Part shown: positions 26,283-35,433 of the stretch, piece by piece
How the letters are laid out: every line of letters begins with the position of its first letter
How positions within the stretch are numbered: the stretch's first letter is position 1
Source of the DNA: Flavobacteriaceae bacterium
Lineage (GTDB): Bacteria > Bacteroidota > Bacteroidia > Flavobacteriales > Flavobacteriaceae
Assembly (NCBI GenBank): GCA_030830005.1
Contig: JAURNV010000013.1
Location: forward strand, 1 to 46,368
Direction: 5' to 3'
DNA length: 46,368 nt
Position numbers and translations under genes: made by a program
The notes under the pieces: generated by a model
Database searches by the model: none
Seen by the model: only the letters and a program-made list of their open reading frames with translations
Told to the model about the DNA's origin: nothing

Positions 26283-27839
26283 ATGCATGCAGATATTTTG
26301 GTTATCGGTACAGGAATAGCGGGTCTTAGCTACGCAGTTCGTTTAGGTCATTTGCGTCCCGAAAAACAAATTATCATGATTTCTAAGCGCGATTTGCTTG
26401 AGAGTAACACCAAATATGCTCAAGGCGGTATTGCAGTGGTTTCAGATTTTATAAAAGACTCATACGAAGACCATGTTCAGGATACGATGCTCGCAAGTGA
26501 TAACACTTCAAATCCAACAGTTGTAGATTTTGTTGTACGCGAAGGCCCAGAGCGTGTACAAGAGTTGGTTGCTTGGGGGGCTAAATTTGATAAAAATGGA
26601 AATGCTTTGCATTTGGGAAAAGAAGGGGGACATTCAGTAGAGCGCATTGTACATCACAAAGACATGTCTGGCTTGCATATTCAGCGCGCCCTTATTGCCA
26701 AAGCAAAATCGTTAAAAAACATTCAGTTTTTTGAAAATCATTCCCTTGTAGATCTTATTACAGATCACCATGTGCCTGGGTCAACGTACGGACGTTGCTA
26801 CGGGGCATATGTAATTTCGAAGCTAGACCAAGAAATTGTGAAAATTACAGCTCAATTGACTGTGCTTTCTACAGGCGGTGCAGGACAGGTTTACGCACAT
26901 ACAACTAATCCCTCGTCAGCAACTGGAGATGGTCTAGGAGCAGCCTATCGCGCAAAGGTCCATATAAAAAATTTGCATTTTGTTCAATTTCACCCAACAG
27001 CATTGTTTCCAAAAATAAACGGAAATACATTTTTAATTTCTGAAGCTATTAGGGGGGCTGGCGCCAAGCTTCGGAATTTTGAAGGTGAAGCCTTTATGAA
27101 TAAGTACGATGAACGACTAGATTTGGCTCCTCGTGATGTTGTGTCTCGTGCTATTTATGCCGAGATGAAAAAGCATAATACCCCTCATGTGTTTTTAGAT
27201 GCTACTCATATTGCGTCCAAAAAATTAAAAGAAGAATTTCCAAACATTGCTTCAAGTTGTTTAAAAATAGGAGTGGATATTACTTCAGATTACATTCCAG
27301 TTCTTCCTGCTGCACACTACATTTGTGGCGGAATTGATGTAGATGAACACGCACAAACAAGTATGCAAGGACTTTATGCTATTGGAGAATGCAGCCATAC
27401 GGGATTACATGGTGCCAATCGCTTAGCATCAAATTCACTGTTAGAGGCTCTTGTTTTTGCCGCACGTGCCGCAAAGCATTCAGACGTAGCCCTTAACGAC
27501 AGTGTTTTACCAAATACTTTTTTTACTGCTATTCCATATTGGAAAGGCACTGAAGATGTTTCGAATCAAAGAACAGAACAGCTAAGCGCCTTACGGTTAC
27601 GATTACAGCATATTATGAGCAATCACGTGGGGATTATTAAATCTAAGTCGCATTTGATTGATGCTGAAAAGGAATTGCACGAAGTGTATCTTGCAACAAA
27701 AAAACTGTACCAACAAGATAAATTAACCCCACAATTGACCACATTGCGAAATTTGGTAAGCGTTGCTTACTTGATGATTAAGCAAGCTCAAGAATACACC
27801 CAAAACAAAGGAGTTTACTTTAACGAAGACTATGTTTAA
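26283..27839 (+). CDS. nadB: L-aspartate oxidase
   Basis: NadB is the FAD enzyme that oxidises L-aspartate to iminoaspartate, the substrate of NadA. The N-terminal dinucleotide fold reads DILVIGTGIAGLSYAVRLG. Further signatures are NTKYAQGGIAVV, EGGHSVERIVHHKDMSG, LSTGGAGQVY and GLHGANRLASNSLLEALVF, all typical of the succinate dehydrogenase/aspartate oxidase family. At 518 residues it has the usual length. It follows nadA with a single-base gap and overlaps nadC by eight bases. Confidence 0.97.
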   Translation: MHADILVIGTGIAGLSYAVRLGHLRPEKQIIMISKRDLLESNTKYAQGGIAVVSDFIKDSYEDHVQDTMLASDNTSNPTVVDFVVREGPERVQELVAWGAKFDKNGNALHLGKEGGHSVERIVHHKDMSGLHIQRALIAKAKSLKNIQFFENHSLVDLITDHHVPGSTYGRCYGAYVISKLDQEIVKITAQLTVLSTGGAGQVYAHTTNPSSATGDGLGAAYRAKVHIKNLHFVQFHPTALFPKINGNTFLISEAIRGAGAKLRNFEGEAFMNKYDERLDLAPRDVVSRAIYAEMKKHNTPHVFLDATHIASKKLKEEFPNIASSCLKIGVDITSDYIPVLPAAHYICGGIDVDEHAQTSMQGLYAIGECSHTGLHGANRLASNSLLEALVFAARAAKHSDVALNDSVLPNTFFTAIPYWKGTEDVSNQRTEQLSALRLRLQHIMSNHVGIIKSKSHLIDAEKELHEVYLATKKLYQQDKLTPQLTTLRNLVSVAYLMIKQAQEYTQNKGVYFNEDYV

Positions 27840-28698
27840 TTCATATCAAAAAACATTTTACGAGGCACTAAGGTTGTGCATTAATCAAGCAATTAAAGAA
27901 GATTTAGGTGTTGAAGGCGACCATACCTCTAAAGCAATATTTCCAGCGGAACATCAATCTACAGCTACTTTAATTGCAAAAGATACTGGAGTTTTAGCGG
28001 GAGTACGTTTTTGTAAACTTGTTTTAGATTTACACGCTCCAAATATTAAGCTTACTCCTATTATTGAAGATGGGGGACATTTTAACAACGGGGATACCCT
28101 CTTTACATTGTCGGGAAATACCCAAAATATACTGTCCTTAGAGCGCATTTTGTTAAACGCAGTTCAACGTATGAGTGGTATTGCTACGATAACAAATAGT
28201 GTACAAAATTTAATACAACACACATCTTGTAGGGTATTAGACACACGAAAAACAACCCCTAATTTTAGAGTAGCCGAAAAGTGGGCAGTGCATATAGGAG
28301 GTGGTGTTAATCACCGCATGGGACTTTACGATGCGATTATGCTTAAGGACAATCATATTGATTTTTGTGGTGGTCTTTCATCTGCTTTAGACAAAATTAA
28401 CACGTATGTTCAGGGTTTGTCCAATTCAGTCCCTATAATTGTAGAAACGCGAAATATAGAAGAGGTAAAAGTGTGCTTGAAATACCCGTGGCTTAACAGA
28501 ATTTTATTGGATAATATGACTCCTGACCGTTTGCACGAAGCGATATCCGTAATTGCTGGTGCATTTCCCACAGAGGCTTCCGGAAATATCAGTCCTAAAA
28601 ATATTGTTTCTTATGCGGAGACAGGAGTTGATTTTGTTTCTTTGGGATATATAACCCATTCCGCACCCATAGTAGATGTGAGTTTACGCGCTATTTAG
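27832..28698 (+). CDS. nadC: Nicotinate-nucleotide pyrophosphorylase (carboxylating)
   Basis: NadC turns quinolinate and PRPP into nicotinate mononucleotide, completing the de novo route of this operon. The 288-residue protein shows KEDLGVEGDHTSKAIFP, LNAVQRMSGIAT, DTRKTTPNFRVAEKWAV, GGGVNHRMGLYDAIMLKDNH and VDFVSLGYITHSAP. It starts inside the end of nadB (translation coupling). Its 3' end overlaps the convergent RimK-fusion gene by eight bases. Confidence 0.97.
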   Translation: MFNSYQKTFYEALRLCINQAIKEDLGVEGDHTSKAIFPAEHQSTATLIAKDTGVLAGVRFCKLVLDLHAPNIKLTPIIEDGGHFNNGDTLFTLSGNTQNILSLERILLNAVQRMSGIATITNSVQNLIQHTSCRVLDTRKTTPNFRVAEKWAVHIGGGVNHRMGLYDAIMLKDNHIDFCGGLSSALDKINTYVQGLSNSVPIIVETRNIEEVKVCLKYPWLNRILLDNMTPDRLHEAISVIAGAFPTEASGNISPKNIVSYAETGVDFVSLGYITHSAPIVDVSLRAI

Positions 28699-30070
28699 TT
28701 TTCTGGATATAATTGCATCGCTTTTCAATTGACTTAATCATCATTTGTGCGATATCTTTTTGTGTTGCTCCCTCAATCCCTTCTAAACCTGGAGAGGAAT
28801 TAACTTCCAAAACCAAAGGTCCAGAAGCAGAGCGAATGATGTCAACACCAGCAACACGTAGCCCCATTGCTTTGGCAGCTTTTATGGCAAGTTTTCTTTC
28901 TTGTGGAGTTGCTTTTATTACTGAAGTGGTACCACCTAAGTGCACATTAGCACGAAATTCTCCCGGAGGTGCAGTACGTTGCATAGATGCCACAACCTTG
29001 CCGTCAATAACAAAACAGCGTAGATCCTTCCCACTTGCTTCTTTAATAAATTGTTGTACTAATATGTTGGCATTAAGGCTTTTAAAAGCATTGATTACGC
29101 TTTCTGCTGCTTTTTTTGTTTCTGCCAATACTACTCCTTTACCTTGTGTTCCTTCTAATAATTTCACGATTAGTGGTGAGCCTCCAACCATATCAATAAG
29201 ATCATTTGTGTCTAATGGCGAACTCGCAAATCCGGTAGTTGGTATTTGCACCCCTTGACTTAAAAGTAATTGTAATGAAAATAATTTATCTCTAGATTGG
29301 ATGATTGACTCTGAATTGTTTAGACAAAAAACACCCAAACTTTCAAACAAGCGGAGTAGGGCGCAGGCATAAAAAGTTTGTGCCGGACGAATTCTTGGAA
29401 TTACAGCGTCTAACGACTCAATTGCTTTTCCACCCCTGTAATGAATTTGAGGTGTGGTTGCATCAAGTTTCATAAAGCATTGACGAATGTTATAAAATTC
29501 AATTTCATGCCCACGTTGTTCGGCAGCTTCTATAATGCGTTGATTGCTGTAAAGGTTTTGGTTAGAGGCTAATAATCCTATACGTAACCCTTCGTTTGGT
29601 TTTTTGAACTGATGGTATGAATCCAAAACTTTATTGTGGTCTACTTTACCAGCAACAAAACTTGCGGACGGGTCAACTATTAGTTTTCCTCTCATGGCTT
29701 CCCGGCCCAAAAGCATTCGGAAACCCATGGAATCTCTATTGGTAAGCGTTAATTCAATGTCCCATTGCTCATCACTGAGCCCTAAGATAGTTCGCACAAC
29801 ATATCGCTGTTCACGACTTCCACTAGAGCTTTTTACAATGCGTTTATCAACCACGAACGCCTCGCAACTAACTTTGCGCTTACCATCATTTTGAATGGGG
29901 AAGACGTCAAATTTCACCCAAAGTTCATTGTCTTTTTGAAAAGGCTGAATATTTACGGCATGTAGACTAGAAGTTTTTGCACCACTATCTACTCTTGCTT
30001 TTACGTATGGAATGTTGAGTTGGTACAGTGATATCCATTCTTCAGAACCAATTATTGTCTTTTGAGCCAT
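28691..30070 (-). CDS. Fusion of RimB-type retropepsin-like peptidase and RimK-type ATP-grasp ligase
   Basis: Two domains that are separate proteins in many bacteria are joined here. Residues of about 1-145 belong to the RimB/Zn_protease family (retropepsin-like fold), with the active-site-like motif ARVDSGAKTSSLHA. Residues of about 160-450 are a RimK-like ATP-grasp ligase, with SRDKLFSLQLLL, IVKLLEGTQGKGVVLAE, DLRCFVIDGKVVASM and the Mg-binding end VLEVNSSPGLEGIEG. RimK adds glutamates to the C-terminus of ribosomal protein S6 in E. coli, and RimB has been linked to removing or limiting them. The same substrate here is inference. It is monocistronic and 67 bases downstream of clpC. Confidence 0.88.
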   Translation of the reverse strand: MAQKTIIGSEEWISLYQLNIPYVKARVDSGAKTSSLHAVNIQPFQKDNELWVKFDVFPIQNDGKRKVSCEAFVVDKRIVKSSSGSREQRYVVRTILGLSDEQWDIELTLTNRDSMGFRMLLGREAMRGKLIVDPSASFVAGKVDHNKVLDSYHQFKKPNEGLRIGLLASNQNLYSNQRIIEAAEQRGHEIEFYNIRQCFMKLDATTPQIHYRGGKAIESLDAVIPRIRPAQTFYACALLRLFESLGVFCLNNSESIIQSRDKLFSLQLLLSQGVQIPTTGFASSPLDTNDLIDMVGGSPLIVKLLEGTQGKGVVLAETKKAAESVINAFKSLNANILVQQFIKEASGKDLRCFVIDGKVVASMQRTAPPGEFRANVHLGGTTSVIKATPQERKLAIKAAKAMGLRVAGVDIIRSASGPLVLEVNSSPGLEGIEGATQKDIAQMMIKSIEKRCNYIQKTK

Positions 30071-30137
30071 AGGGCGTTAAAATTTTTGGCAAATGAAGAA
30101 AAAAATATCAAGCAACAAAAGGTTACTCAAAAAAAAA

Positions 30138-32693
30138 TTAAGACTCTTTGGGTTTTTCCACTCCTTTTATACTCAATTTAAGACTATCGCTTTTTCCATC
30201 CCAGTCAAAAAGGGCTTGAGAACCATTGGTTAGCGTATTATTGATGATTTCACCCGCAAGGACATCTTCAACATAGCGTTGAATAGCCCGAGCAAGCGGA
30301 CGTGCACCGTATTGCTTGTCATATCCTTTGTCTGTGAGAAAGGTTATAGCTTTTTTAGATAGTTTTAATGTATACCCCAACTCTTGTACTCGGGTTTGTA
30401 GGAAGGCTAGTTCTAACTCAATAATTTTTGATAAATCATCTTTGGTTAGGCTATTGAATATTACAATATCGTCAATTCGATTCAAAAACTCTGGAGAAAA
30501 CGTTTTCTTCAACGCATTTTGAATCACCCCTTGGATATTTTTGTCTTCTTGTGATTTTTGAGCTGCAGTACCAAAGCCAACACCTAACCCAAAATCCTTG
30601 ACTTGGCGTGCACCAACATTAGAGGTCATGATAATGATCGTGTTTTTAAAGTCTATACGTCTACCTAAAGAATCTGTCAAATAGCCATCATCTAAAACTT
30701 GTAGCAGCATATTAAAAACATCGGGGTGTGCTTTTTCAATTTCGTCCAACAACACTACAGAATAAGGTTTTCTTCTGACTTTTTCGCTGAGTTGTCCGCC
30801 TTCTTCATACCCTACGTATCCAGGAGGTGCACCAATTAGTCTCGAAATAGAGAATTTTTCCATGTATTCGCTCATGTCAATACGAATAAGCGATGCTTCA
30901 TTATCAAATAGTTCTTGAGCGAGTACCTTTGCTAGTTGGGTTTTCCCAACCCCCGTTTGTCCCAAAAAGATAAAAGAGCCAATGGGTTTATTGGGATTTT
31001 TAAGTCCCGTTCTGTTGCGCTGAATGGCTTTTGCAACTTTTTCAACAGCAGCTTCTTGCCCAATAACTTTTCCTTGAATGAGTGTGTTTAGGTTTGACAA
31101 TCGATCACTTTCGCCATCAGCAACTCGTTGTACAGGAATTCCGGTCATCATCGAAACCACATCAGCAATGTGTTTATCTGTAACTGTTTCTCTGTTCTGG
31201 CGCTGTTCTTCTTGCCAATCTTCTTGAGCCAGTAAAAGCTCTTTTTCTAATTTTTTCTCATCGTCACGAAGTTTAGCGGCTTCTTCGTACTTCTGGCGTT
31301 TAACAACAGTATTCTTTTGATCTCGAACAAGCTCAAGTTCTTTTTCAATTTCCACAATTTTCTCGGGAACTTCCATATTTGTAATATGTACTCTAGATCC
31401 GGCTTCGTCTAGTGCGTCAATGGCTTTATCTGGTAAAAATCTGTCTGTAATATATCTATCCGATAGGCGAACACAAGCTTCGATAGCTGCGCCAGTATAA
31501 TTGACGTTATGATGCGCCTCGTACTTATCTTTAATGTTTTGAAGGATTTCAATAGTTTCCAGAATTGTAGTGGGCTCAACAACAACTTTCTGGAAGCGTC
31601 GCTCTAATGCACCATCTTTTTCAATATTTTGACGATATTCATCAAGGGTAGTAGCTCCTATACATTGAATTTCGCCACGAGCAAGAGCGGGTTTAAACAT
31701 GTTGGAGGCATCTAAACTTCCAGTGGCGCCCCCAGCACCAACAATGGTGTGAATCTCATCAATAAAGAGGATAATATTTGAATTTTTTTCAAGCTCGTTC
31801 ATAACGGCTTTCATACGTTCTTCAAACTGACCTCGATATTTTGTTCCTGCAACTAAAGAGGCAAGGTCAAGTGTTACTACTCGTTTATTATATAACACAC
31901 GAGATACTTTCTTTTGAATGATGCGAAGCGCAAGCCCTTCAGCAATGGCTGACTTACCAACACCTGGCTCCCCTATAAGAAGGGGGTTGTTTTTCTTTCT
32001 TCTGCTTAGTATTTGTGAAACACGTTCTATCTCTTTCTCGCGACCAATCACAGGATCTAAGTTTCCTTCCAGGGCAATTTTGGTTAAATCCCTTCCAAAA
32101 TTATCTAGCACTGGAGTGGTTGACTTTTTTGTTTTTTTATCTTCCGAAGAAGTAGAGTATGCAGAAGATTGTCCGCGGTCATCATCTTCTGAAGGGTCTT
32201 CAGGAAAAGCATCTGAAGAGGGCATGTCAATATAATCGTCATCGGATTCAACAGACATGTATTTGAATTGATCTTTCACAGTTTCATAATCAATTTGTAA
32301 TTTATGAAGAACTTTAGTTGTAGGATCGTTTTCGTTTCTTAGAATACACAAAAGTAAATGAGCGGTATTTATAGAGCTGCTTTGAAAAAGCTTTGCTTCT
32401 AAAAAGGTGGTTTTAAGTGCTCGTTCAGCTTGACGTGTAAGGTGTAAATTGGTTTTGTGCTGTGGATCAGGAGTATTTGATGGATTTGCAGGGGATAGGA
32501 TTTCAATCTTACGCCTTAGGTAATCCAAATCAATTTCTAATGCTTTTAAAATAGAAATGGCTTTACCATTACCATCACGAAGCAATCCGAGCATAAGATG
32601 TTCTGTACCGATAAAATCATGACCAAGACGTAAAGCTTCTTCTTTACTATAAGTAATTACATCTTTAACACGTGGAGAAAAATTATCGTCCAT
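30138..32693 (-). CDS. clpC: Clp protease ATPase subunit, ClpC-type
   Basis: ClpC is a two-ring AAA+ unfoldase that feeds proteins to ClpP. The order is: N-terminal double Clp-N repeat (1-145), a very acidic and Ser-rich linker (about 149-193), D1 with Walker A GEPGVGKS (241-248) and Walker B ILFIDEIH, a middle domain with a UVR-like [19 protein letters not shown] (465-483), and D2 with Walker A GQTGVGKT (578-585) and [13 protein letters not shown] tripeptide at 705-707 matches the ClpP-binding loop of ClpC. D2 Walker A has Gln where Pro is usual. The acidic linker looks longer than in most relatives. An inverted repeat lies just upstream of the gene. Confidence 0.96.
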   Translation of the reverse strand: MDDNFSPRVKDVITYSKEEALRLGHDFIGTEHLMLGLLRDGNGKAISILKALEIDLDYLRRKIEILSPANPSNTPDPQHKTNLHLTRQAERALKTTFLEAKLFQSSSINTAHLLLCILRNENDPTTKVLHKLQIDYETVKDQFKYMSVESDDDYIDMPSSDAFPEDPSEDDDRGQSSAYSTSSEDKKTKKSTTPVLDNFGRDLTKIALEGNLDPVIGREKEIERVSQILSRRKKNNPLLIGEPGVGKSAIAEGLALRIIQKKVSRVLYNKRVVTLDLASLVAGTKYRGQFEERMKAVMNELEKNSNIILFIDEIHTIVGAGGATGSLDASNMFKPALARGEIQCIGATTLDEYRQNIEKDGALERRFQKVVVEPTTILETIEILQNIKDKYEAHHNVNYTGAAIEACVRLSDRYITDRFLPDKAIDALDEAGSRVHITNMEVPEKIVEIEKELELVRDQKNTVVKRQKYEEAAKLRDDEKKLEKELLLAQEDWQEEQRQNRETVTDKHIADVVSMMTGIPVQRVADGESDRLSNLNTLIQGKVIGQEAAVEKVAKAIQRNRTGLKNPNKPIGSFIFLGQTGVGKTQLAKVLAQELFDNEASLIRIDMSEYMEKFSISRLIGAPPGYVGYEEGGQLSEKVRRKPYSVVLLDEIEKAHPDVFNMLLQVLDDGYLTDSLGRRIDFKNTIIIMTSNVGARQVKDFGLGVGFGTAAQKSQEDKNIQGVIQNALKKTFSPEFLNRIDDIVIFNSLTKDDLSKIIELELAFLQTRVQELGYTLKLSKKAITFLTDKGYDKQYGARPLARAIQRYVEDVLAGEIINNTLTNGSQALFDWDGKSDSLKLSIKGVEKPKES

Positions 32694-32712
32694 AATCTAA
32701 TTTATTTTTTTG

Positions 32713-32732
32713 TTGGTCAAAAACTAGACCAA
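32713..32732 (-). promoter_or_regulatory. Inverted repeat over a likely clpC -7 element (candidate operator)
   Basis: TTGGTC and GACCAA are exact reverse complements separated by eight bases. Read on the minus strand the centre is TAGTTTTT, so the loop plus the next base forms TAGTTTTTG, a -7-like element with one extra base. It ends 33 bases before the clpC ATG. A repressor site is a reasonable reading, and a 5' mRNA hairpin is the alternative. It is neither the CIRCE nor the CtsR consensus. Confidence 0.4.
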
Positions 32733-32855
32733 TTGCATAAGGCACATAACGAATAGACAAAAAAAAATTTTGAATTACAAATTAAATCGAGATAATTTTT
32801 ATAAAAGTCTTGAGTGACAATTTGTTAATAAGTCATAAGAAAATCGGCTTGATTA

Positions 32856-32889
32856 TTGTAATAATTCATTCGATGAATACGTATTTTAG
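32856..32889 (+). promoter_or_regulatory. Candidate gyrA promoter with a palindrome in the spacer
   Basis: TTG at 32856-32858 and TATTTTAG at 32882-32889 (one base off TAnnTTTG) are 23 bases apart. Between them lies a perfect inverted repeat, ATTCAT-TCG-ATGAAT (32864-32878). The ATG is 31 bases downstream. The palindrome's place between -33 and -7 suits an operator. Confidence 0.4.
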
Positions 32890-32920
32890 CATTAATGTCG
32901 TAACCACAAATATTCATTAA

Positions 32921-35413
32921 ATGGCAACAGAAGATAAGTTGATCCCAATTAATATAGAAGACGAAATGAAGTCGGCGTATATCGACTATTCTATGTCGGT
33001 CATTGTGTCACGTGCACTGCCAGATGTTCGAGACGGTCTTAAGCCTGTTCACCGCCGAGTGTTATTTGGTATGCACGAGTTGGGTGTAAGGGCAAATTCA
33101 TCATATAAAAAATCGGCACGTATTGTAGGTGAAGTACTTGGGAAATATCACCCTCACGGCGACACCTCTGTTTATGACACAATGGTGCGTATGGCGCAAT
33201 CTTGGAGTTTGCGCTATATGATGGTTGATGGTCAGGGAAACTTTGGTTCTGTTGATGGAGACAGCCCCGCGGCGATGCGATATACCGAAGCACGTCTTCA
33301 AAAAATATCTGAGGATATGATGGCAGATATTGAAAAAGACACTGTTGACCATCAGCTTAATTTTGACGATACACTGAAAGAGCCCACTGTGCTACCAACT
33401 CGGGTGCCAAATCTTCTTATAAATGGCGCTTCGGGTATAGCAGTAGGTATGGCGACTAATATGCCTCCACACAATCTCACTGAAGTTGTTGACGGAACTA
33501 CTGCGTATATTGATAATCCTGAAATTGATGTGGATGGACTTATGGAATTCATCAAGGCTCCTGATTTTCCTACTGGGGGTGTAATTTATGGATATGAAGG
33601 CGTAAAGGAGGCTTTTCATACGGGGCGCGGTCGTGTTGTGGTTCGAGCAAAAGCTGAGATTGAAGAAATAAATGGACGCGAGTGTATTGTGGTAAGTGAA
33701 ATTCCTTATCAAGTCAATAAGGCAGATATGATTAGAAAGACTGCTGAGCTCGTAAATGACAAGAAAATTGAGGGTATTTCTAATATTCGAGATGAGTCTG
33801 ACAGAAAAGGCATGCGGGTTGTTTATATTCTTAAACGTGATGCTATTCCTAACATAGTGCTCAATATGCTGTATAAATACACAGCACTACAGTCATCTTT
33901 TAGTGTAAACAACATTGCATTAGTAAAAGGGCGTCCTCAGATGTTGAATCTTAAAGATATGATTCATCATTTTGTAGAGCATCGTCATGAGGTTGTGGTG
34001 CGACGTACAGAATATTTACTCAAAAAGGCACAGGAACGTGCTCATATTTTGGAAGGACTGATTATCGCATCGGATAATATTGACGAGGTAATTGCGCTAA
34101 TAAAAGCATCTGCCAACGCAGATGAGGCACGCGAGAAATTAATTAAAAGATTTGAGCTTTCAGATATTCAGGCTAAGGCGATTGTCGAGATGCGCTTACG
34201 TCAACTTACTGGATTGGAGCAGGACAAACTTCGCACCGAATATGATGAGCTCATGAGTACCATTGAGGACTTAAAAGACATTCTTGATAAAAAAGAACGT
34301 CGTATGAGTATTATAAAGGAAGAACTTCTTGAGGTAAAAGAGAAGTATGGTGATCAGCGTCGTTCTACAATAGAGTACGCTGGCGGAAGTTTCCGTGTTG
34401 AGGATATGATCCCAGATGAGAAAGTAGTTATTACCATTTCACACGCAGGGTATATTAAGCGCACCCCTTTGGCTGAATACCGCACCCAAAATAGAGGAGG
34501 TGTTGGCCAAAAGGCCTCTACGACTAGAAGTGAAGACTTTTTAGAGCATCTATTTGTGGGTACAAACCACCAATATATGTTGTTTTTTACTTTAAAAGGA
34601 AAGTGTTTTTGGATGCGTGTGTATGAAATTCCAGAAGGAAGTAGAACTTCAAAGGGAAGAGCAATTCAAAACCTTATAAATATTGAGCAGGACGACAAAG
34701 TGAAAGCTTTCATATGTACACAAGACCTAAAGGAAGAAGAATACATTAATAGTCGTTATGTGGTTATGGCTACCAAAAAAGGGCAGGTGAAAAAAACTTC
34801 TCTGGAGCAGTACTCACGTCCAAGAGCAAATGGCATAAATGCTATTACAATACGTGAGGGTGATGAGTTGTTAGAGGCTAAATTAACAACTGGTGCATCC
34901 CAAGTAGTTTTAGCGGTAAAGTCTGGTAAGGCAATTCGTTTTGAAGAAAGTAAAACACGTCCTATGGGCAGAAATGCCTCTGGCGTTAGGGGGATAACCT
35001 TAAAAGATGCTAAAGACGAAGTTGTTGGAATGGTTGCTGTAAATGATTTAGACTCTGATATTTTAGTGGTTTCTGAGCATGGCTATGGAAAACGTTCTAA
35101 AATTGAGGATTATCGAATCACAAATAGGGGTGGAAAAGGCGTAAAAACACTTGCGGTAACCGAAAAAACGGGTAATTTAGTAGCCATTAAAAATGTATCT
35201 GACGGCGATGATTTGATGATTATCAATCGTTCAGGTATAGCCATTAGACTTGGTGTTGACACGTTACGAGTTATGGGGCGTGCTACTCAGGGAGTACGTT
35301 TGATAAATATTAAAGGAGATGACTCAATTGCTGCAGTTGCCAAGGTAATGAATGATGATGAAGAAATTCAAGATGTGTCTGATATAGATGTTACTATTGA
35401 GGATAACAATTAA
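32921..35413 (+). CDS. gyrA: DNA gyrase subunit A
   Basis: GyrA cuts and rejoins DNA during negative supercoiling. The 830-residue protein has the winged-helix region [19 protein letters not shown], the catalytic tyrosine Y121 in [10 protein letters not shown], and C-terminal propeller blades with repeated GVKTL-like motifs and the GyrA box region QNRGGVGQ. The quinolone-determining segment reads [10 protein letters not shown] with Thr82 and Asp86. To my knowledge Thr at this place is the wild-type residue in flavobacteria, so it does not indicate resistance. The tail is acidic. A TPR protein gene follows after 20 bases. Confidence 0.98.
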   Translation: MATEDKLIPINIEDEMKSAYIDYSMSVIVSRALPDVRDGLKPVHRRVLFGMHELGVRANSSYKKSARIVGEVLGKYHPHGDTSVYDTMVRMAQSWSLRYMMVDGQGNFGSVDGDSPAAMRYTEARLQKISEDMMADIEKDTVDHQLNFDDTLKEPTVLPTRVPNLLINGASGIAVGMATNMPPHNLTEVVDGTTAYIDNPEIDVDGLMEFIKAPDFPTGGVIYGYEGVKEAFHTGRGRVVVRAKAEIEEINGRECIVVSEIPYQVNKADMIRKTAELVNDKKIEGISNIRDESDRKGMRVVYILKRDAIPNIVLNMLYKYTALQSSFSVNNIALVKGRPQMLNLKDMIHHFVEHRHEVVVRRTEYLLKKAQERAHILEGLIIASDNIDEVIALIKASANADEAREKLIKRFELSDIQAKAIVEMRLRQLTGLEQDKLRTEYDELMSTIEDLKDILDKKERRMSIIKEELLEVKEKYGDQRRSTIEYAGGSFRVEDMIPDEKVVITISHAGYIKRTPLAEYRTQNRGGVGQKASTTRSEDFLEHLFVGTNHQYMLFFTLKGKCFWMRVYEIPEGSRTSKGRAIQNLINIEQDDKVKAFICTQDLKEEEYINSRYVVMATKKGQVKKTSLEQYSRPRANGINAITIREGDELLEAKLTTGASQVVLAVKSGKAIRFEESKTRPMGRNASGVRGITLKDAKDEVVGMVAVNDLDSDILVVSEHGYGKRSKIEDYRITNRGGKGVKTLAVTEKTGNLVAIKNVSDGDDLMIINRSGIAIRLGVDTLRVMGRATQGVRLINIKGDDSIAAVAKVMNDDEEIQDVSDIDVTIEDNN

Positions 35414-35433
35414 ATAAACCTAAATTTAATATC

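Noticed and set aside
29634-29894. Ser/Thr-rich ORF opposite the RimK-fusion gene
   Set aside because: A mirror of a well-supported gene on the other strand; the composition reflects antisense codons.
32999-33187. Thr at the quinolone-resistance position of GyrA as a resistance mutation
   Set aside because: Thr at residue 82 is, to my knowledge, the wild-type state in flavobacteria; resistance changes go from Thr to other residues.
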